DNA of 64,000 nucleotides from Streptococcus mitis. Lineage in GTDB: Bacteria; Bacillota; Bacilli; Lactobacillales; Streptococcaceae. Numbering within the stretch: position 1 is the stretch's first letter; each line of letters opens with the position of its first letter. The stretch spans positions 62,001 to 126,000 of the forward strand of contig MKYF01000017.1 in the NCBI GenBank assembly GCA_001914195.1, read 5' to 3'. The notes beneath the pieces are model-generated. The model was not told the origin of the DNA. It saw nothing but the letters and a program-made list of their open reading frames with translations, and made no database searches. Positions 33,640 through 43,070 of this stretch are shown here, one piece after another. Made by a program: the position numbers and the translations under genes.

Positions 33640-33800
33640 TTCTTAGGTAATAATCAAGATAAAAAGCAAAATATCTTAGGGTATTTTATTTTTATAATTG
33701 AAAGACGTGAACGATATAAACATGTCCTTGCGGGTGCTTAGGAAAAAAATTATAAGTATGTCAAGTTTAAGAAAAACTTGATTGTTGGAGGATTTTTTAG
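33640..33800 (+). promoter_or_regulatory. Leader between tRNA genes and rpsA
   Basis: A weak tRNA terminator (AAAATA/TATTTT around 33670-33692) is followed by about 110 bases of leader. A hairpin, TCAAGTTT/AAACTTGA (33760-33783), sits just before the rpsA ribosome-binding site GGAGG (33788-33792) and could gate its translation; autogenous control of S1 is known in other bacteria. Confidence 0.45.
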
Positions 33801-35003
33801 ATGAACGAATTTGAAGATTTGCTAAATAGCGTTAGCCAAGTTGAGACTGGTGATGTTGTTAGTGCTGAAGTATTGACAGTTGATGCGACTCAAGCTAACG
33901 TTGCAATCTCTGGAACTGGTGTTGAAGGTGTCTTGACTCTTCGCGAATTGACAAACGATCGCGATGCAGATATCAATGACTTTGTTAAAGTAGGAGAAGT
34001 ATTGGATGTTCTTGTACTTCGTCAAGTAGTTGGTAAAGATACTGATACAGTTACATACCTTGTATCTAAAAAACGCCTTGAAGCTCGCAAAGCATGGGAC
34101 AAACTTGTTGGTCGCGAAGAAGAAGTTGTTACTGTTAAAGGAACTCGTGCCGTTAAAGGTGGACTTTCAGTAGAATTTGAAGGTGTTCGTGGATTTATCC
34201 CAGCTTCAATGTTGGATACTCGTTTCGTACGTAACACTGAGCGTTTTGTAGGTCAAGAATTTGACGCTAAAATCAAAGAAGTTGACGCTAAAGAAAACCG
34301 CTTCATCCTTTCACGTCGTGAAGTTGTTGAAGCAGCTACAGCAGCAGCTCGCGCTGAAGTATTCGGTAAATTGGCTGTTGGTGATGTTGTAACTGGTAAA
34401 GTTGCCCGTATCACAAGCTTCGGTGCTTTTATCGACCTTGGTGGTGTTGACGGATTGGTTCACTTGACTGAATTGTCACACGAGCGTAACGTATCACCAA
34501 AATCAGTTGTAACAGTTGGTGAAGAAATTGAAGTGAAAATCCTTGATCTTAACGAAGAAGAAGGACGCGTATCGCTTTCACTTAAAGCAACAACACCTGG
34601 ACCATGGGATGGCGTTGAGCAAAAATTGGCTAAAGGTGATGTAGTAGAAGGAACAGTTAAACGTTTGACTGACTTCGGTGCATTTGTTGAAGTATTGCCA
34701 GGTATCGATGGACTTGTTCACGTATCACAAATTTCACACAAACGTATTGAAAATCCAAAAGAAGCTCTTAAAGTTGGTCAAGAAGTTCAAGTTAAAGTTC
34801 TTGAAGTTAACGCAGATGCAGAGCGCGTATCACTTTCTATCAAAGCTCTTGAAGAGCGTCCAGCTCAAGAAGAAGGACAAAAAGAAGAAAAACGTGCTGC
34901 TCGTCCACGTCGTCCAAAACGTCAAGAAAAACGTGATTTCGAACTTCCAGAAACACAAACAGGATTCTCAATGGCTGACTTGTTCGGTGATATCGAACTG
35001 TAA
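33801..35003 (+). CDS. rpsA: 30S ribosomal protein S1
   Basis: 400 residues with four S1 (OB-fold) domains: about 15-90, 105-170, 193-262 (GKVARITSFGAFIDLGGVDGLVHLTELS) and 278-348 (GTVKRLTDFGAFVEVLPGIDGLVH). E. coli S1 has six; the four-domain form is normal for low-GC Gram-positives. The C-terminal tail is charged and low complexity (EEGQKEEKRAARPRRPKRQ). Codon use is strongly biased, as in highly expressed genes. Confidence 0.95.
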   Translation: MNEFEDLLNSVSQVETGDVVSAEVLTVDATQANVAISGTGVEGVLTLRELTNDRDADINDFVKVGEVLDVLVLRQVVGKDTDTVTYLVSKKRLEARKAWDKLVGREEEVVTVKGTRAVKGGLSVEFEGVRGFIPASMLDTRFVRNTERFVGQEFDAKIKEVDAKENRFILSRREVVEAATAAARAEVFGKLAVGDVVTGKVARITSFGAFIDLGGVDGLVHLTELSHERNVSPKSVVTVGEEIEVKILDLNEEEGRVSLSLKATTPGPWDGVEQKLAKGDVVEGTVKRLTDFGAFVEVLPGIDGLVHVSQISHKRIENPKEALKVGQEVQVKVLEVNADAERVSLSIKALEERPAQEEGQKEEKRAARPRRPKRQEKRDFELPETQTGFSMADLFGDIEL

Positions 35004-35020
35004 TCAAATTGAAAATTCAT

Positions 35021-35056
35021 AAAATCCTTTGTTTCCTAAACAAGGGATTTTTCTTT
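35021..35056 (+). terminator. Terminator after rpsA
   Basis: AAATCC-TTTGTTT pairs with AAACAA-GGGATTT (35022-35034 with 35038-35050) with a small mismatch, followed by TTCTTTT. Confidence 0.75.
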
Positions 35057-35071
35057 TGTCTGTAAGTCTTT

Positions 35072-35082
35072 TTTGATATAAT
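35072..35082 (+). promoter_or_regulatory. Promoter of fRMsr gene, apparently leaderless
   Basis: TATAAT at 35077-35082 with TTTGTC about 16 bases upstream. The ATG begins at 35089, exactly where transcription should start, and there is no Shine-Dalgarno sequence. Confidence 0.6.
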
Positions 35083-35088
35083 AGTTCT

Positions 35089-35586
35089 ATGTTAGAATCA
35101 GAAAAACAATCACGTTATCAAATGTTAAATGAGGAGTTCACTTTTTTATTGGATGGTGAAACCAATGTTTTGGCTAATCTTTCCAACGCCAGCGCTCTTC
35201 TAAAATCACGCTTCCCTAATACCGTATTTGCAGGCTTTTATCTGTTCGATGGAAAGGAATTGATTTTAGGTCCTTTCCAAGGAGGTGTTTCCTGCATCCG
35301 TATTGCACTGGGAAAAGGTGTTTGTGGGGAGGCAGCTCATTTTCAGGAAACTGTTCTGGTTGGTAATGTAACAACTTATCCCAACTATATTTCTTGTGAT
35401 AGTCGAGCTAAAAGTGAAATTGTTGTGCCGATGGTAAAGAATGGTCAATTACTTGGAGTTCTGGATTTGGATTCTTCAGAGATTGATGATTATGATGCTA
35501 TGGATCGAGATTATTTGGAACAATTTGTCGCTATTTTGCTTGAAAAGACAGAATGGGACTTTACAATGTTTGAGGAGAAAGCTTAA
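35089..35586 (+). CDS. GAF-domain free methionine-(R)-sulfoxide reductase
   Basis: 165-residue single GAF domain of the fRMsr (MsrC/YebR) group, reducing free Met-R-sulfoxide with thioredoxin. The cysteines expected for catalysis are present: GGVSCIRIALGKGVCGEAA (two, near residues 68 and 78) and NYISCDSRAKSEIVVP (third, near residue 103). Ends LLGVLDLDSSEIDDYD as in the family. It shares one base with dnaX, so both are probably on one transcript; this enzyme may be part of oxidative-stress defence in a peroxide-producing streptococcus (inference). Confidence 0.88.
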   Translation: MLESEKQSRYQMLNEEFTFLLDGETNVLANLSNASALLKSRFPNTVFAGFYLFDGKELILGPFQGGVSCIRIALGKGVCGEAAHFQETVLVGNVTTYPNYISCDSRAKSEIVVPMVKNGQLLGVLDLDSSEIDDYDAMDRDYLEQFVAILLEKTEWDFTMFEEKA

Positions 35587-37241
35587 TGTATCAAGCACTT
35601 TATCGAAAATATAGAAGTCAAAATTTCTCCCAGTTGGTTGGTCAAGAAGTTGTTGCTAAGACTCTTAAACAAGCTGTAGAGCAAGAGAAAATAAGTCATG
35701 CCTATCTTTTTTCTGGTCCTCGTGGAACGGGAAAAACCAGTGTGGCTAAGATCTTTGCCAAGGCTATGAACTGTCCAAATCAAGTGGGTGGTGAACCATG
35801 TAATAACTGCTATATTTGTCAAGCAGTGACAGATGGTAGTTTAGAAGATGTCATTGAAATGGATGCGGCTTCTAATAATGGGGTGGATGAAATTCGCGAA
35901 ATTCGTGATAAATCTACCTACGCTCCTAGTCTTGCTCGTTATAAGGTTTATATCATAGATGAGGTTCACATGCTGTCTACAGGGGCCTTTAATGCCCTCT
36001 TAAAGACGCTGGAAGAGCCAACACAGAATGTGGTCTTTATTTTGGCCACTACTGAATTGCACAAGATTCCTGCCACTATTCTATCCCGTGTGCAACGTTT
36101 TGAGTTTAAATCGATTAAGACACAGGATATTAAGGAACATATCCGCTATATCTTAGAAAAAGAAAGTATCAGTTCTGAACCAGAGGCTGTGGAAATCATT
36201 GCCAGACGGGCTGAAGGTGGAATGCGAGATGCCTTGTCTATTTTGGATCAAGCCTTGAGTTTGACACAGGGAAACGAGCTGACGACTGCCATCTCTGAAG
36301 AAATTACTGGCACCATTAGCCTATCAGCCTTGGATGATTATGTGGCTGCCTTATCTCAACAGGATGTTACCAAGGCCTTGTCTTGCTTAAATCTTCTTTT
36401 TGAAAATGGTAAGAGTATGACTCGTTTTGTGACGGATCTTTTGCACTATTTAAGAGATTTGTTAATTGTCCAAACAGGTGGAGAAAACACTCATCATAGT
36501 CCAGTCTTTGTAGAAAATTTGACACTTCCTCAAGAAAATCTGTTTGAAATGATTCGCTTGGCGACAGTCAGTTTGGCAGATATTAAGTCTAGTTTGCAGC
36601 CTAAGATTTATGCTGAGATGATGACTATTCGTTTAGCGGAGATTAATCCTGAACTAGCTCTTTCTGGTGCAGTTGAACATGAAATTTCTGCACTGAGACA
36701 GGAAGTGACACGTCTCAAACAAGAACTCGCCAATGTGGGAACTGTGCCCAAGACAACTAGTCCAACTCCTAGTCGCCCAGCAACAGGCAAGACAGTCTAT
36801 CGTGTGGATCGCAATAAAGTTCAATCTATCTTACAAGAGGCTGTCGAAAATCCTGATTTAGCACGTCAAAATCTGATTCGCTTGCAGAATGCCTGGGGAG
36901 AGGTGATTGAAAGTCTTGGAGGTCCTGATAAGGCTCTACTAGTTGGTTCTCAACCGGTTGCGGCCAATGAACACCATGCCATTCTTGCTTTTGAATCTAA
37001 CTTCAATGCTGGTCAAACCATGAAACGAGACAATCTCAACACTATGTTTGGCAACATTCTCAGTCAGGTAGCAGGTTTTTCACCCGAAATTTTAGCCATT
37101 TCCATGGAGGAATGGAAAGAAGTTCGCGCAGCCTTTTCAGCCAAAGCCAAATCTTCTCAAACTGAAAAAGAAGCAGAAGAAAGTCTGATTCCAGAAGGAT
37201 TTGAATTTTTGGCTGATAAAGTGAAGGTAGAGGAAGACTAA
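35586..37241 (+). CDS. dnaX: DNA polymerase III subunit gamma/tau
   Basis: Clamp-loader ATPase, 551 residues. Walker A GPRGTGKTSVAK near residue 44; zinc module CPNQVGGEPCNNCYIC near 63-78; Walker B YIIDEVHML near 124; sensor 1 LATTELHKIP; SRC-type motif LSRVQRFEFKS near 165. The C-terminal tau part (about 370 onward) contacts the polymerase. No clear slippery A/G run for a programmed frameshift was noticed at the gamma/tau junction. Confidence 0.95.
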   Translation: MYQALYRKYRSQNFSQLVGQEVVAKTLKQAVEQEKISHAYLFSGPRGTGKTSVAKIFAKAMNCPNQVGGEPCNNCYICQAVTDGSLEDVIEMDAASNNGVDEIREIRDKSTYAPSLARYKVYIIDEVHMLSTGAFNALLKTLEEPTQNVVFILATTELHKIPATILSRVQRFEFKSIKTQDIKEHIRYILEKESISSEPEAVEIIARRAEGGMRDALSILDQALSLTQGNELTTAISEEITGTISLSALDDYVAALSQQDVTKALSCLNLLFENGKSMTRFVTDLLHYLRDLLIVQTGGENTHHSPVFVENLTLPQENLFEMIRLATVSLADIKSSLQPKIYAEMMTIRLAEINPELALSGAVEHEISALRQEVTRLKQELANVGTVPKTTSPTPSRPATGKTVYRVDRNKVQSILQEAVENPDLARQNLIRLQNAWGEVIESLGGPDKALLVGSQPVAANEHHAILAFESNFNAGQTMKRDNLNTMFGNILSQVAGFSPEILAISMEEWKEVRAAFSAKAKSSQTEKEAEESLIPEGFEFLADKVKVEED

Positions 37242-37253
37242 AGAAAGATTTCA

Positions 37254-37262
37254 TGATACAAT
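37254..37262 (+). promoter_or_regulatory. Extended -10 promoter, apparently leaderless
   Basis: TGA-TACAAT (TACAAT 37257-37262); the ATG of the DUF3272 gene is at 37269, 7 bases later, with no Shine-Dalgarno sequence between. Confidence 0.55.
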
Positions 37263-37268
37263 AAGTTT

Positions 37269-37463
37269 ATGAATAGACAACAATTTATTATTATCGCGCT
37301 GTTTACAGCTGCTGAGACCTATTTTTTCAATGAAGCCTGGATGACTGGTCGCTATATTATGGCAGCCTTTTGGGCCATTTTACTCTTTAGAAATTTCCGA
37401 GTTAGTTACTTGATGGGTAAAATAGTAGATGTCATTGACCAACATTTAAAAGGAAAAGACTAG
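37269..37463 (+). CDS. DUF3272 small membrane protein
   Basis: 64 residues with two short hydrophobic stretches (FIIIALFTAAETYFF and YIMAAFWAILLF) and a basic C terminus (DVIDQHLKGKD). Matches the streptococcal DUF3272 family; function unknown. It is followed by a terminator and precedes the SUF operon. Confidence 0.75.
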   Translation: MNRQQFIIIALFTAAETYFFNEAWMTGRYIMAAFWAILLFRNFRVSYLMGKIVDVIDQHLKGKD

Positions 37464-37484
37464 TCCTCAGCTTCTAGACAAAAT

Positions 37485-37507
37485 CAAAGCCTTTTAGGCT
37501 TTTTTTT
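37485..37507 (+). terminator. Terminator before SUF operon
   Basis: AAAGCC (37486-37491) pairs with GGCTTT (37497-37502), followed by a run of T. Confidence 0.8.
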
Positions 37508-37613
37508 GTTATACTATAAAAGTATATTTATTGAGCTTTTACCGTATTTTCTAAGGAAATCAAGTATGTTTCCAGTAAGAACTGTAAAGGCCTTGAAAAA
37601 GAAAGGAACTATC

Positions 37614-38384
37614 ATGTCAGTATTAGAGATCAAAGATCTTCACGTTGAGATTGAAGGAAAAGAAATTTTAAAAGGGGTTAACCTGACCCTGAAAACAGGA
37701 GAAATCGCCGCTATCATGGGACCAAATGGTACAGGTAAATCGACTCTTTCTGCCGCTATCATGGGAAATCCAAACTATGAAGTTACCAAAGGTGAAGTCT
37801 TGTTTGATGGCGTCAACATCCTTGAGTTGGAAGTTGACGAGCGTGCGCGTATGGGACTTTTCCTTGCTATGCAATACCCATCAGAAATTCCTGGTATTAC
37901 TAACGCTGAGTTTCTTCGTGCAGCTATGAATGCTGGTAAAGAAGATGATGAAAAGATTTCAGTTCGTGAGTTTATCACTAAATTGGATGAGAAGATGGAA
38001 TTGCTCAACATGAAAGAAGAAATGGCTGAGCGTTACCTCAACGAAGGTTTCTCTGGTGGTGAGAAAAAACGTAATGAGATTCTTCAACTTTTGATGTTAG
38101 AGCCAACATTTGCCCTTTTGGATGAGATTGACTCTGGTCTTGATATTGACGCTCTTAAAGTTGTTTCTAAAGGTGTGAATGCCATGCGTGGTGAAGGTTT
38201 TGGTGCTATGATTATCACTCACTACCAACGTCTTTTGAACTACATCACACCAGATGTGGTACACGTGATGATGGAAGGTCGTGTTGTCCTTTCTGGTGGT
38301 CCAGAATTGGCTGCGCGTTTGGAACGTGAAGGATACGCAAAACTAGCTGAAGAACTTGGCTACGACTACAAGGAAGAATTGTAA
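37614..38384 (+). CDS. sufC: SufC, Fe-S assembly ATPase
   Basis: ABC-type ATPase of the SufBCD scaffold, 256 residues from the ATG at 37614 (the open frame from 37506 has no support; AAAGGAAC precedes 37614). Walker A GPNGTGKST near residue 34; the signature region is FSGGEKKRNEILQ with the SufC-specific pattern near 146; Walker B FALLDEIDSGLDID near 167. First gene of sufC-D-S-U-B, the usual Firmicutes order. Confidence 0.96.
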   Translation: MSVLEIKDLHVEIEGKEILKGVNLTLKTGEIAAIMGPNGTGKSTLSAAIMGNPNYEVTKGEVLFDGVNILELEVDERARMGLFLAMQYPSEIPGITNAEFLRAAMNAGKEDDEKISVREFITKLDEKMELLNMKEEMAERYLNEGFSGGEKKRNEILQLLMLEPTFALLDEIDSGLDIDALKVVSKGVNAMRGEGFGAMIITHYQRLLNYITPDVVHVMMEGRVVLSGGPELAARLEREGYAKLAEELGYDYKEEL

Positions 38385-38411
38385 TTTCCTCGTGTCTTTT
38401 AGGAGAAGTAA

Positions 38412-39674
38412 ATGACTAAAGAAAATATTAAACTTTTTTCAGAAATGCACGCTGAACCAAGCTGGTTGGCTGATCTCCGTCAAAAAGCTTTTGACAAGAT
38501 TGAGACTTTGGAATTACCAGTTATTGAGCGTGTCAAATTCCACCGTTGGAATCTGGGGGATGGAACGATTACAGAAAGCGAGCCATCAGCAAATGTTCCA
38601 GATTTCACAGCTCTAGATAATCACTTGAAGTTGGTGCAAGTAGGAACTCAAACTGTTTTTGAGCAAACTCCAGTTGAGTTAGCTGAACAGGGTGTTGTCT
38701 TCACAGATTTCCATTCAGCTTTAGAAGAAATTCCAGAGCTGATCGAAGAATTCTTCATGTCATCTGTTAAGTATGACGATGACAAGTTGGCAGCCTACCA
38801 TACAGCTTATTTCAATAGTGGTGCTGTTCTCTATATTCCTGATAACGTTGAGATTAAAGAACCAATCGAAGGAATTTTCTATCAAGACAGCGATAGTGAT
38901 GTGCCGTTTAACAAGCATATTATGATTATCGCTGGTAAAAACTCTAAGATTAGTTATCTGGAGCGCTTAGAGTCACGCGGTGAAGGAAATGCCAAAGCAA
39001 CTGCTAATATTACAGTAGAAGTGATTGCTCGTTCTGGAGCTCAAGTGAAATTTGCTGCTATTGACCGTTTAGGTGAAAACGTCACTGCCTACATTAGCCG
39101 TCGTGGTAAATTAGGCAACGATGCAAGCATTGACTGGGCAATCGGTGTCATGAACGAAGGGAACGTCGTTGCGGACTTTGATAGCGACTTGATTGGAAAT
39201 GGTAGCCATGCGGACCTTAAAGTGGTAGCTCTTTCAAGTGGCCGTCAGGTACAAGGGATTGATACCCGAGTAACTAACTATGGTTGCAACTCAATCGGAA
39301 ATATCCTACAACATGGGGTTATTCTTGAAAAAGCAACTTTAACTTTCAACGGTATTGGCCACATCATCAAGGGTGCTAAGGGAGCAGATGCGCAACAAGA
39401 GAGTCGTGTTCTTATGCTTTCAGACCAAGCGCGTTCAGATGCCAATCCAATTCTTTTGATTGATGAAAATGACGTAACTGCAGGACACGCGGCTTCTATC
39501 GGTCAGGTAGATCCAGAAGATATGTATTACCTCATGAGCCGTGGCTTGGATAAGGCAACTGCAGAACGTTTGGTTGTCCGTGGTTTCCTTGGATCTGTTA
39601 TCGTTGAGATTCCAGTCAAGGAAGTTCGTGATGAAATGATTGCAACTATCGAAGAAAAATTGTCAAAACGCTAA
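38412..39674 (+). CDS. sufD: SufD, Fe-S scaffold subunit
   Basis: 420 residues; beta-helix core protein of the SufBCD complex, homologous to SufB over its C-terminal half (for example VTAGHAASIGQVDPEDMYYLMSRGL near residues 355-380, with the conserved His). Begins 27 bases after sufC and ends 10 bases before sufS. Confidence 0.95.
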   Translation: MTKENIKLFSEMHAEPSWLADLRQKAFDKIETLELPVIERVKFHRWNLGDGTITESEPSANVPDFTALDNHLKLVQVGTQTVFEQTPVELAEQGVVFTDFHSALEEIPELIEEFFMSSVKYDDDKLAAYHTAYFNSGAVLYIPDNVEIKEPIEGIFYQDSDSDVPFNKHIMIIAGKNSKISYLERLESRGEGNAKATANITVEVIARSGAQVKFAAIDRLGENVTAYISRRGKLGNDASIDWAIGVMNEGNVVADFDSDLIGNGSHADLKVVALSSGRQVQGIDTRVTNYGCNSIGNILQHGVILEKATLTFNGIGHIIKGAKGADAQQESRVLMLSDQARSDANPILLIDENDVTAGHAASIGQVDPEDMYYLMSRGLDKATAERLVVRGFLGSVIVEIPVKEVRDEMIATIEEKLSKR

Positions 39675-39684
39675 GGGGGAGCCT

Positions 39685-40911
39685 ATGTTAGATGTAGAAG
39701 CGATTCGCAAGGATTTTCCAATTTTAGACCAGATTGTTAATGATGAACCATTAGTCTATTTGGACAATGCTGCGACGACACAAAAACCACTTGCAGTTCT
39801 GGAGACGATTAACCACTACTATGAGAAGGACAATGCCAATGTTCACCGTGGTGTTCATACCTTGGCAGAAAGGGCGACAGCTTCCTATGAGGCGGCTCGT
39901 GAAACCATTGCTAAGTTTATCAATGCAGGCTCCACAAAGGAAGTTCTCTTTACTAGAGGAACGACAACCAGTCTTAATTGGGTAGCGCGTTATGCTGAGG
40001 AAGTCTTGACTGAGGGAGACCAGGTCTTGATTTCCGTCATGGAACACCATTCCAACATCATTCCTTGGCAGGAAGCCTGCCGTAAGACTGGAGCTGAGCT
40101 TGTCTATGTCTATCTCAAGGATGGAGCTCTGGATATGGATGATTTGCGAGCTAAATTGACTGATAGAGTCAAGTTTGTCTCTCTAGCTCACGCCTCAAAT
40201 GTTCTTGGTGTGGTCAATCCAATCAAAGAAATCACTCAATTGGCCCACCAAGTTGGTGCCATCATGGTGGTGGATGGAGCACAATCTACACCTCATATGA
40301 AGATTGATGTCCAGGATTTGGATGTGGACTTCTTTGCCTTTTCAGGTCACAAGATGGCTGGTCCGACTGGTATCGGTGTCCTTTATGGTAAAGAAAAGTA
40401 TCTGGAACAAATGTCTCCAGTAGAATTTGGCGGCGAGATGATTGATTTCGTCTATGAGCAATCTGCTAGTTGGAAGGAATTGCCTTGGAAATTCGAGGCT
40501 GGAACTCCTAACATGGCTGGTGCAATCGGATTTGCTGCGGCAGTAGATTATCTTGAAAAGATTGGTATGGATGCGATTGAAGCCCATGAACAGGAATTGA
40601 TCGCATACGTCTATCCAAAACTGCAGGCGATTGAAGGACTGACCATTTATGGTTCACAGGACTTGACTCAACGTTCAGGTGTCATTGCCTTTAATTTAGG
40701 GGATCTTCATCCGCATGACCTTGCAACAGCACTTGATTATGAAGGAGTAGCTGTTCGTGCGGGTCACCATTGTGCACAACCCTTGCTCCAGTATTTGGAT
40801 GTTCCAGCAACAGCTCGTGCAAGTTTTTATATCTACAATACCAAGGCAGATTGCGACAAGCTAGTCGATGCCTTACAAAAGACAAAGGAGTTTTTCAATG
40901 GCACTTTCTAA
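39685..40911 (+). CDS. sufS: SufS, class II cysteine desulfurase
   Basis: 408 residues from the ATG at 39685, set by GGGGGAG upstream; the longer frame from 39640 overlaps sufD. PLP lysine in FSGHKMAGPTG near residue 224; catalytic cysteine in RAGHHCAQPLL near residue 361, with the short loop of class II enzymes that need a sulfur acceptor. Partner SufU is encoded next and overlaps by 14 bases. Confidence 0.96.
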   Translation: MLDVEAIRKDFPILDQIVNDEPLVYLDNAATTQKPLAVLETINHYYEKDNANVHRGVHTLAERATASYEAARETIAKFINAGSTKEVLFTRGTTTSLNWVARYAEEVLTEGDQVLISVMEHHSNIIPWQEACRKTGAELVYVYLKDGALDMDDLRAKLTDRVKFVSLAHASNVLGVVNPIKEITQLAHQVGAIMVVDGAQSTPHMKIDVQDLDVDFFAFSGHKMAGPTGIGVLYGKEKYLEQMSPVEFGGEMIDFVYEQSASWKELPWKFEAGTPNMAGAIGFAAAVDYLEKIGMDAIEAHEQELIAYVYPKLQAIEGLTIYGSQDLTQRSGVIAFNLGDLHPHDLATALDYEGVAVRAGHHCAQPLLQYLDVPATARASFYIYNTKADCDKLVDALQKTKEFFNGTF

Positions 40912-41338
40912 ACTAGATAGCCTTTATATGGCAGTGGTAGCGGACCATTCGAAAAATCCACATCACCAAGGGAAGTTGGAAGATGCTGAACAGATCAGTC
41001 TCAACAATCCGACCTGTGGGGATGTTATCAATCTCTCTGTCAAGTTTGATGCAGAGAATCGTTTGGAAGATATCGCTTTTCTAAACTCAGGTTGTACCAT
41101 CTCAACTGCCTCTGCAAGCATGATGACGGACGCAGTTTTAGGAAAAACCAAACAAGAAATCTTAGAACTGGCGACTATTTTTTCTGAAATGGTTCAAGGG
41201 CAAAAAGATGATAGACAAGATAGTCTTGGTGATGCTGCTTTCTTGTCAGGTGTTGCCAAATTCCCTCAACGAATCAAGTGTGCAACCCTAGCTTGGAACG
41301 CCCTCAAGAAAACAATTGAAAATCAAGAAAACAAGTAA
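40898..41338 (+). CDS. sufU: SufU, zinc-dependent sulfurtransferase
   Basis: 146 residues, start ATG 40898 inside the end of sufS with AAAGGAG upstream. Conserved Cys ligands are in NPTCGDVI near residue 39, NSGCTISTASASMM near 65 and RIKCATLAWNAL near 127. Takes sulfur from SufS and passes it to SufBCD. Overlap with sufS suggests coupled synthesis. Confidence 0.95.
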   Translation: MALSKLDSLYMAVVADHSKNPHHQGKLEDAEQISLNNPTCGDVINLSVKFDAENRLEDIAFLNSGCTISTASASMMTDAVLGKTKQEILELATIFSEMVQGQKDDRQDSLGDAAFLSGVAKFPQRIKCATLAWNALKKTIENQENK

Positions 41339-41395
41339 GGCAAGTTTCTTTTGTCTTATGAATCAGTAGAAATGAAGAATGAAAGAAAGGATATT

Positions 41396-42808
41396 ATGGC
41401 TGAAGAAAGAGTAGAACCAAAACCAATTGACCTTGGTGAATATAAATTTGGTTTCCATGATGATGTAGAGCCTGTCCTATCGACAGGAAAAGGATTGAAT
41501 GAAGATGTCATTCGTGAACTATCAGCTGCAAAGGGAGAACCTGAGTGGATGTTAGAATTCCGTTTGAAGTCTTACGAAACCTTTAAAAAAATGCCTATGC
41601 AAACTTGGGGAGCAGACTTGTCAGAGATTGACTTTGATGACCTGATTTATTACCAAAAACCATCTGATAAACCAGCCCGTTCTTGGGATGACGTTCCTGA
41701 AAAAATCAAAGAAACCTTTGAACGTATCGGAATTCCTGAAGCTGAGCGTGCTTATCTGGCCGGAGCTTCTGCCCAGTATGAGTCAGAAGTGGTTTACCAC
41801 AACATGAAGGAAGAGTTCCAGAAATTGGGAATTATCTTTACAGATACAGATTCTGCCCTCAAGGAATACCCAGACTTGTTTAAACAATACTTTGCGAAGT
41901 TGGTACCGCCGACTGATAACAAGTTGGCAGCCCTTAACTCAGCAGTGTGGTCAGGTGGAACCTTTATCTACGTACCAAAAGGGGTCAAGGTAGATATTCC
42001 TCTTCAAACTTACTTCCGTATCAACAACGAAAATACTGGTCAGTTTGAACGTACCTTGATTATCGTTGATGAGGGAGCAAGTGTCCACTACGTAGAGGGC
42101 TGTACAGCACCAACTTATTCAAGTAACAGCTTGCATGCGGCCATCGTAGAAATCTTTGCCTTGGATGGTGCTTATATGCGTTATACGACTATCCAAAACT
42201 GGTCTGATAACGTCTATAACTTGGTAACAAAGCGTGCTAAGGCTCAAAAGGATGCCACTGTTGAGTGGATTGATGGAAACTTGGGTGCCAAAACAACTAT
42301 GAAATACCCATCTGTTTACCTTGATGGAGAAGGGGCGCGTGGTACTATGCTTTCGATTGCCTTTGCTAATGCAGGGCAACACCAGGATACTGGTGCCAAG
42401 ATGATCCACAACGCCCCACATACAAGCTCGTCTATCGTTTCTAAATCCATCGCTAAAGGCGGAGGAAAGGTGGACTATCGTGGACAAGTAACCTTTAACA
42501 AAAACTCTAAGAAATCTGTTTCTCACATCGAGTGTGATACCATTATCATGGATGACTTATCAGCGTCAGATACCATTCCATTTAATGAAATTCACAACTC
42601 GCAAGTTGCATTAGAGCACGAAGCCAAGGTATCTAAGATTTCAGAAGAACAACTATACTACCTCATGAGTCGTGGTTTGTCAGAATCTGAAGCTACTGAG
42701 ATGATCGTTATGGGATTTGTAGAGCCCTTCACTAAAGAACTTCCAATGGAATACGCCGTTGAGCTGAACCGCTTGATTAGCTATGAAATGGAAGGGTCAG
42801 TTGGGTAA
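41396..42808 (+). CDS. sufB: SufB, Fe-S scaffold subunit
   Basis: 470 residues from the ATG at 41396, which has GAAAGGA upstream; the frame from 41351 is not supported. Contains the SufB family stretch AIVEIFALDGAYMRYTTIQN and the conserved FVEPFTKELPMEYAVELNRL C terminus; residues in VEGCTAPTYSSNSLHA (near 240-255) include the cysteine implicated in sulfur transfer. Last gene of the operon, followed by a terminator. Confidence 0.96.
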   Translation: MAEERVEPKPIDLGEYKFGFHDDVEPVLSTGKGLNEDVIRELSAAKGEPEWMLEFRLKSYETFKKMPMQTWGADLSEIDFDDLIYYQKPSDKPARSWDDVPEKIKETFERIGIPEAERAYLAGASAQYESEVVYHNMKEEFQKLGIIFTDTDSALKEYPDLFKQYFAKLVPPTDNKLAALNSAVWSGGTFIYVPKGVKVDIPLQTYFRINNENTGQFERTLIIVDEGASVHYVEGCTAPTYSSNSLHAAIVEIFALDGAYMRYTTIQNWSDNVYNLVTKRAKAQKDATVEWIDGNLGAKTTMKYPSVYLDGEGARGTMLSIAFANAGQHQDTGAKMIHNAPHTSSSIVSKSIAKGGGKVDYRGQVTFNKNSKKSVSHIECDTIIMDDLSASDTIPFNEIHNSQVALEHEAKVSKISEEQLYYLMSRGLSESEATEMIVMGFVEPFTKELPMEYAVELNRLISYEMEGSVG

Positions 42809-42895
42809 AATTTGATTCTAGGTTTACTCAAAATCAAGGACTTTGAAGATGAACTTGTAACAAAAAGAGACTGAGAAAAAATATTTTAAGAACAG

Positions 42896-42950
42896 AAAAC
42901 GCATGATATCAGGTGCAGTTCAAAAAAACTTGATATTATGCGTTTTATTG
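42896..42950 (+). terminator. Terminator after sufB
   Basis: AAAACGCATGATATCA (42896-42911) pairs with TGATATTATGCGTTTT (to about 42947) with one mismatch. The 120 bases that follow up to the IS630 end hold no gene. Confidence 0.8.
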
Positions 42951-43070
42951 TGGGAAGATTTATTCTATTCTCTCATGAAATAGAGTTTTTTCCTAAGCAC
43001 TTTTGATTTTTGATATAGTTTTGTGAGGACGAAGTAAGACAATATATAAAATAGTCAGTTCAAGCCAGGG

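Noticed and set aside
42119..42526. 135-residue minus-strand open frame
   Set aside because: Antisense to sufB, with no start signal and cysteine/serine-rich shadow composition.
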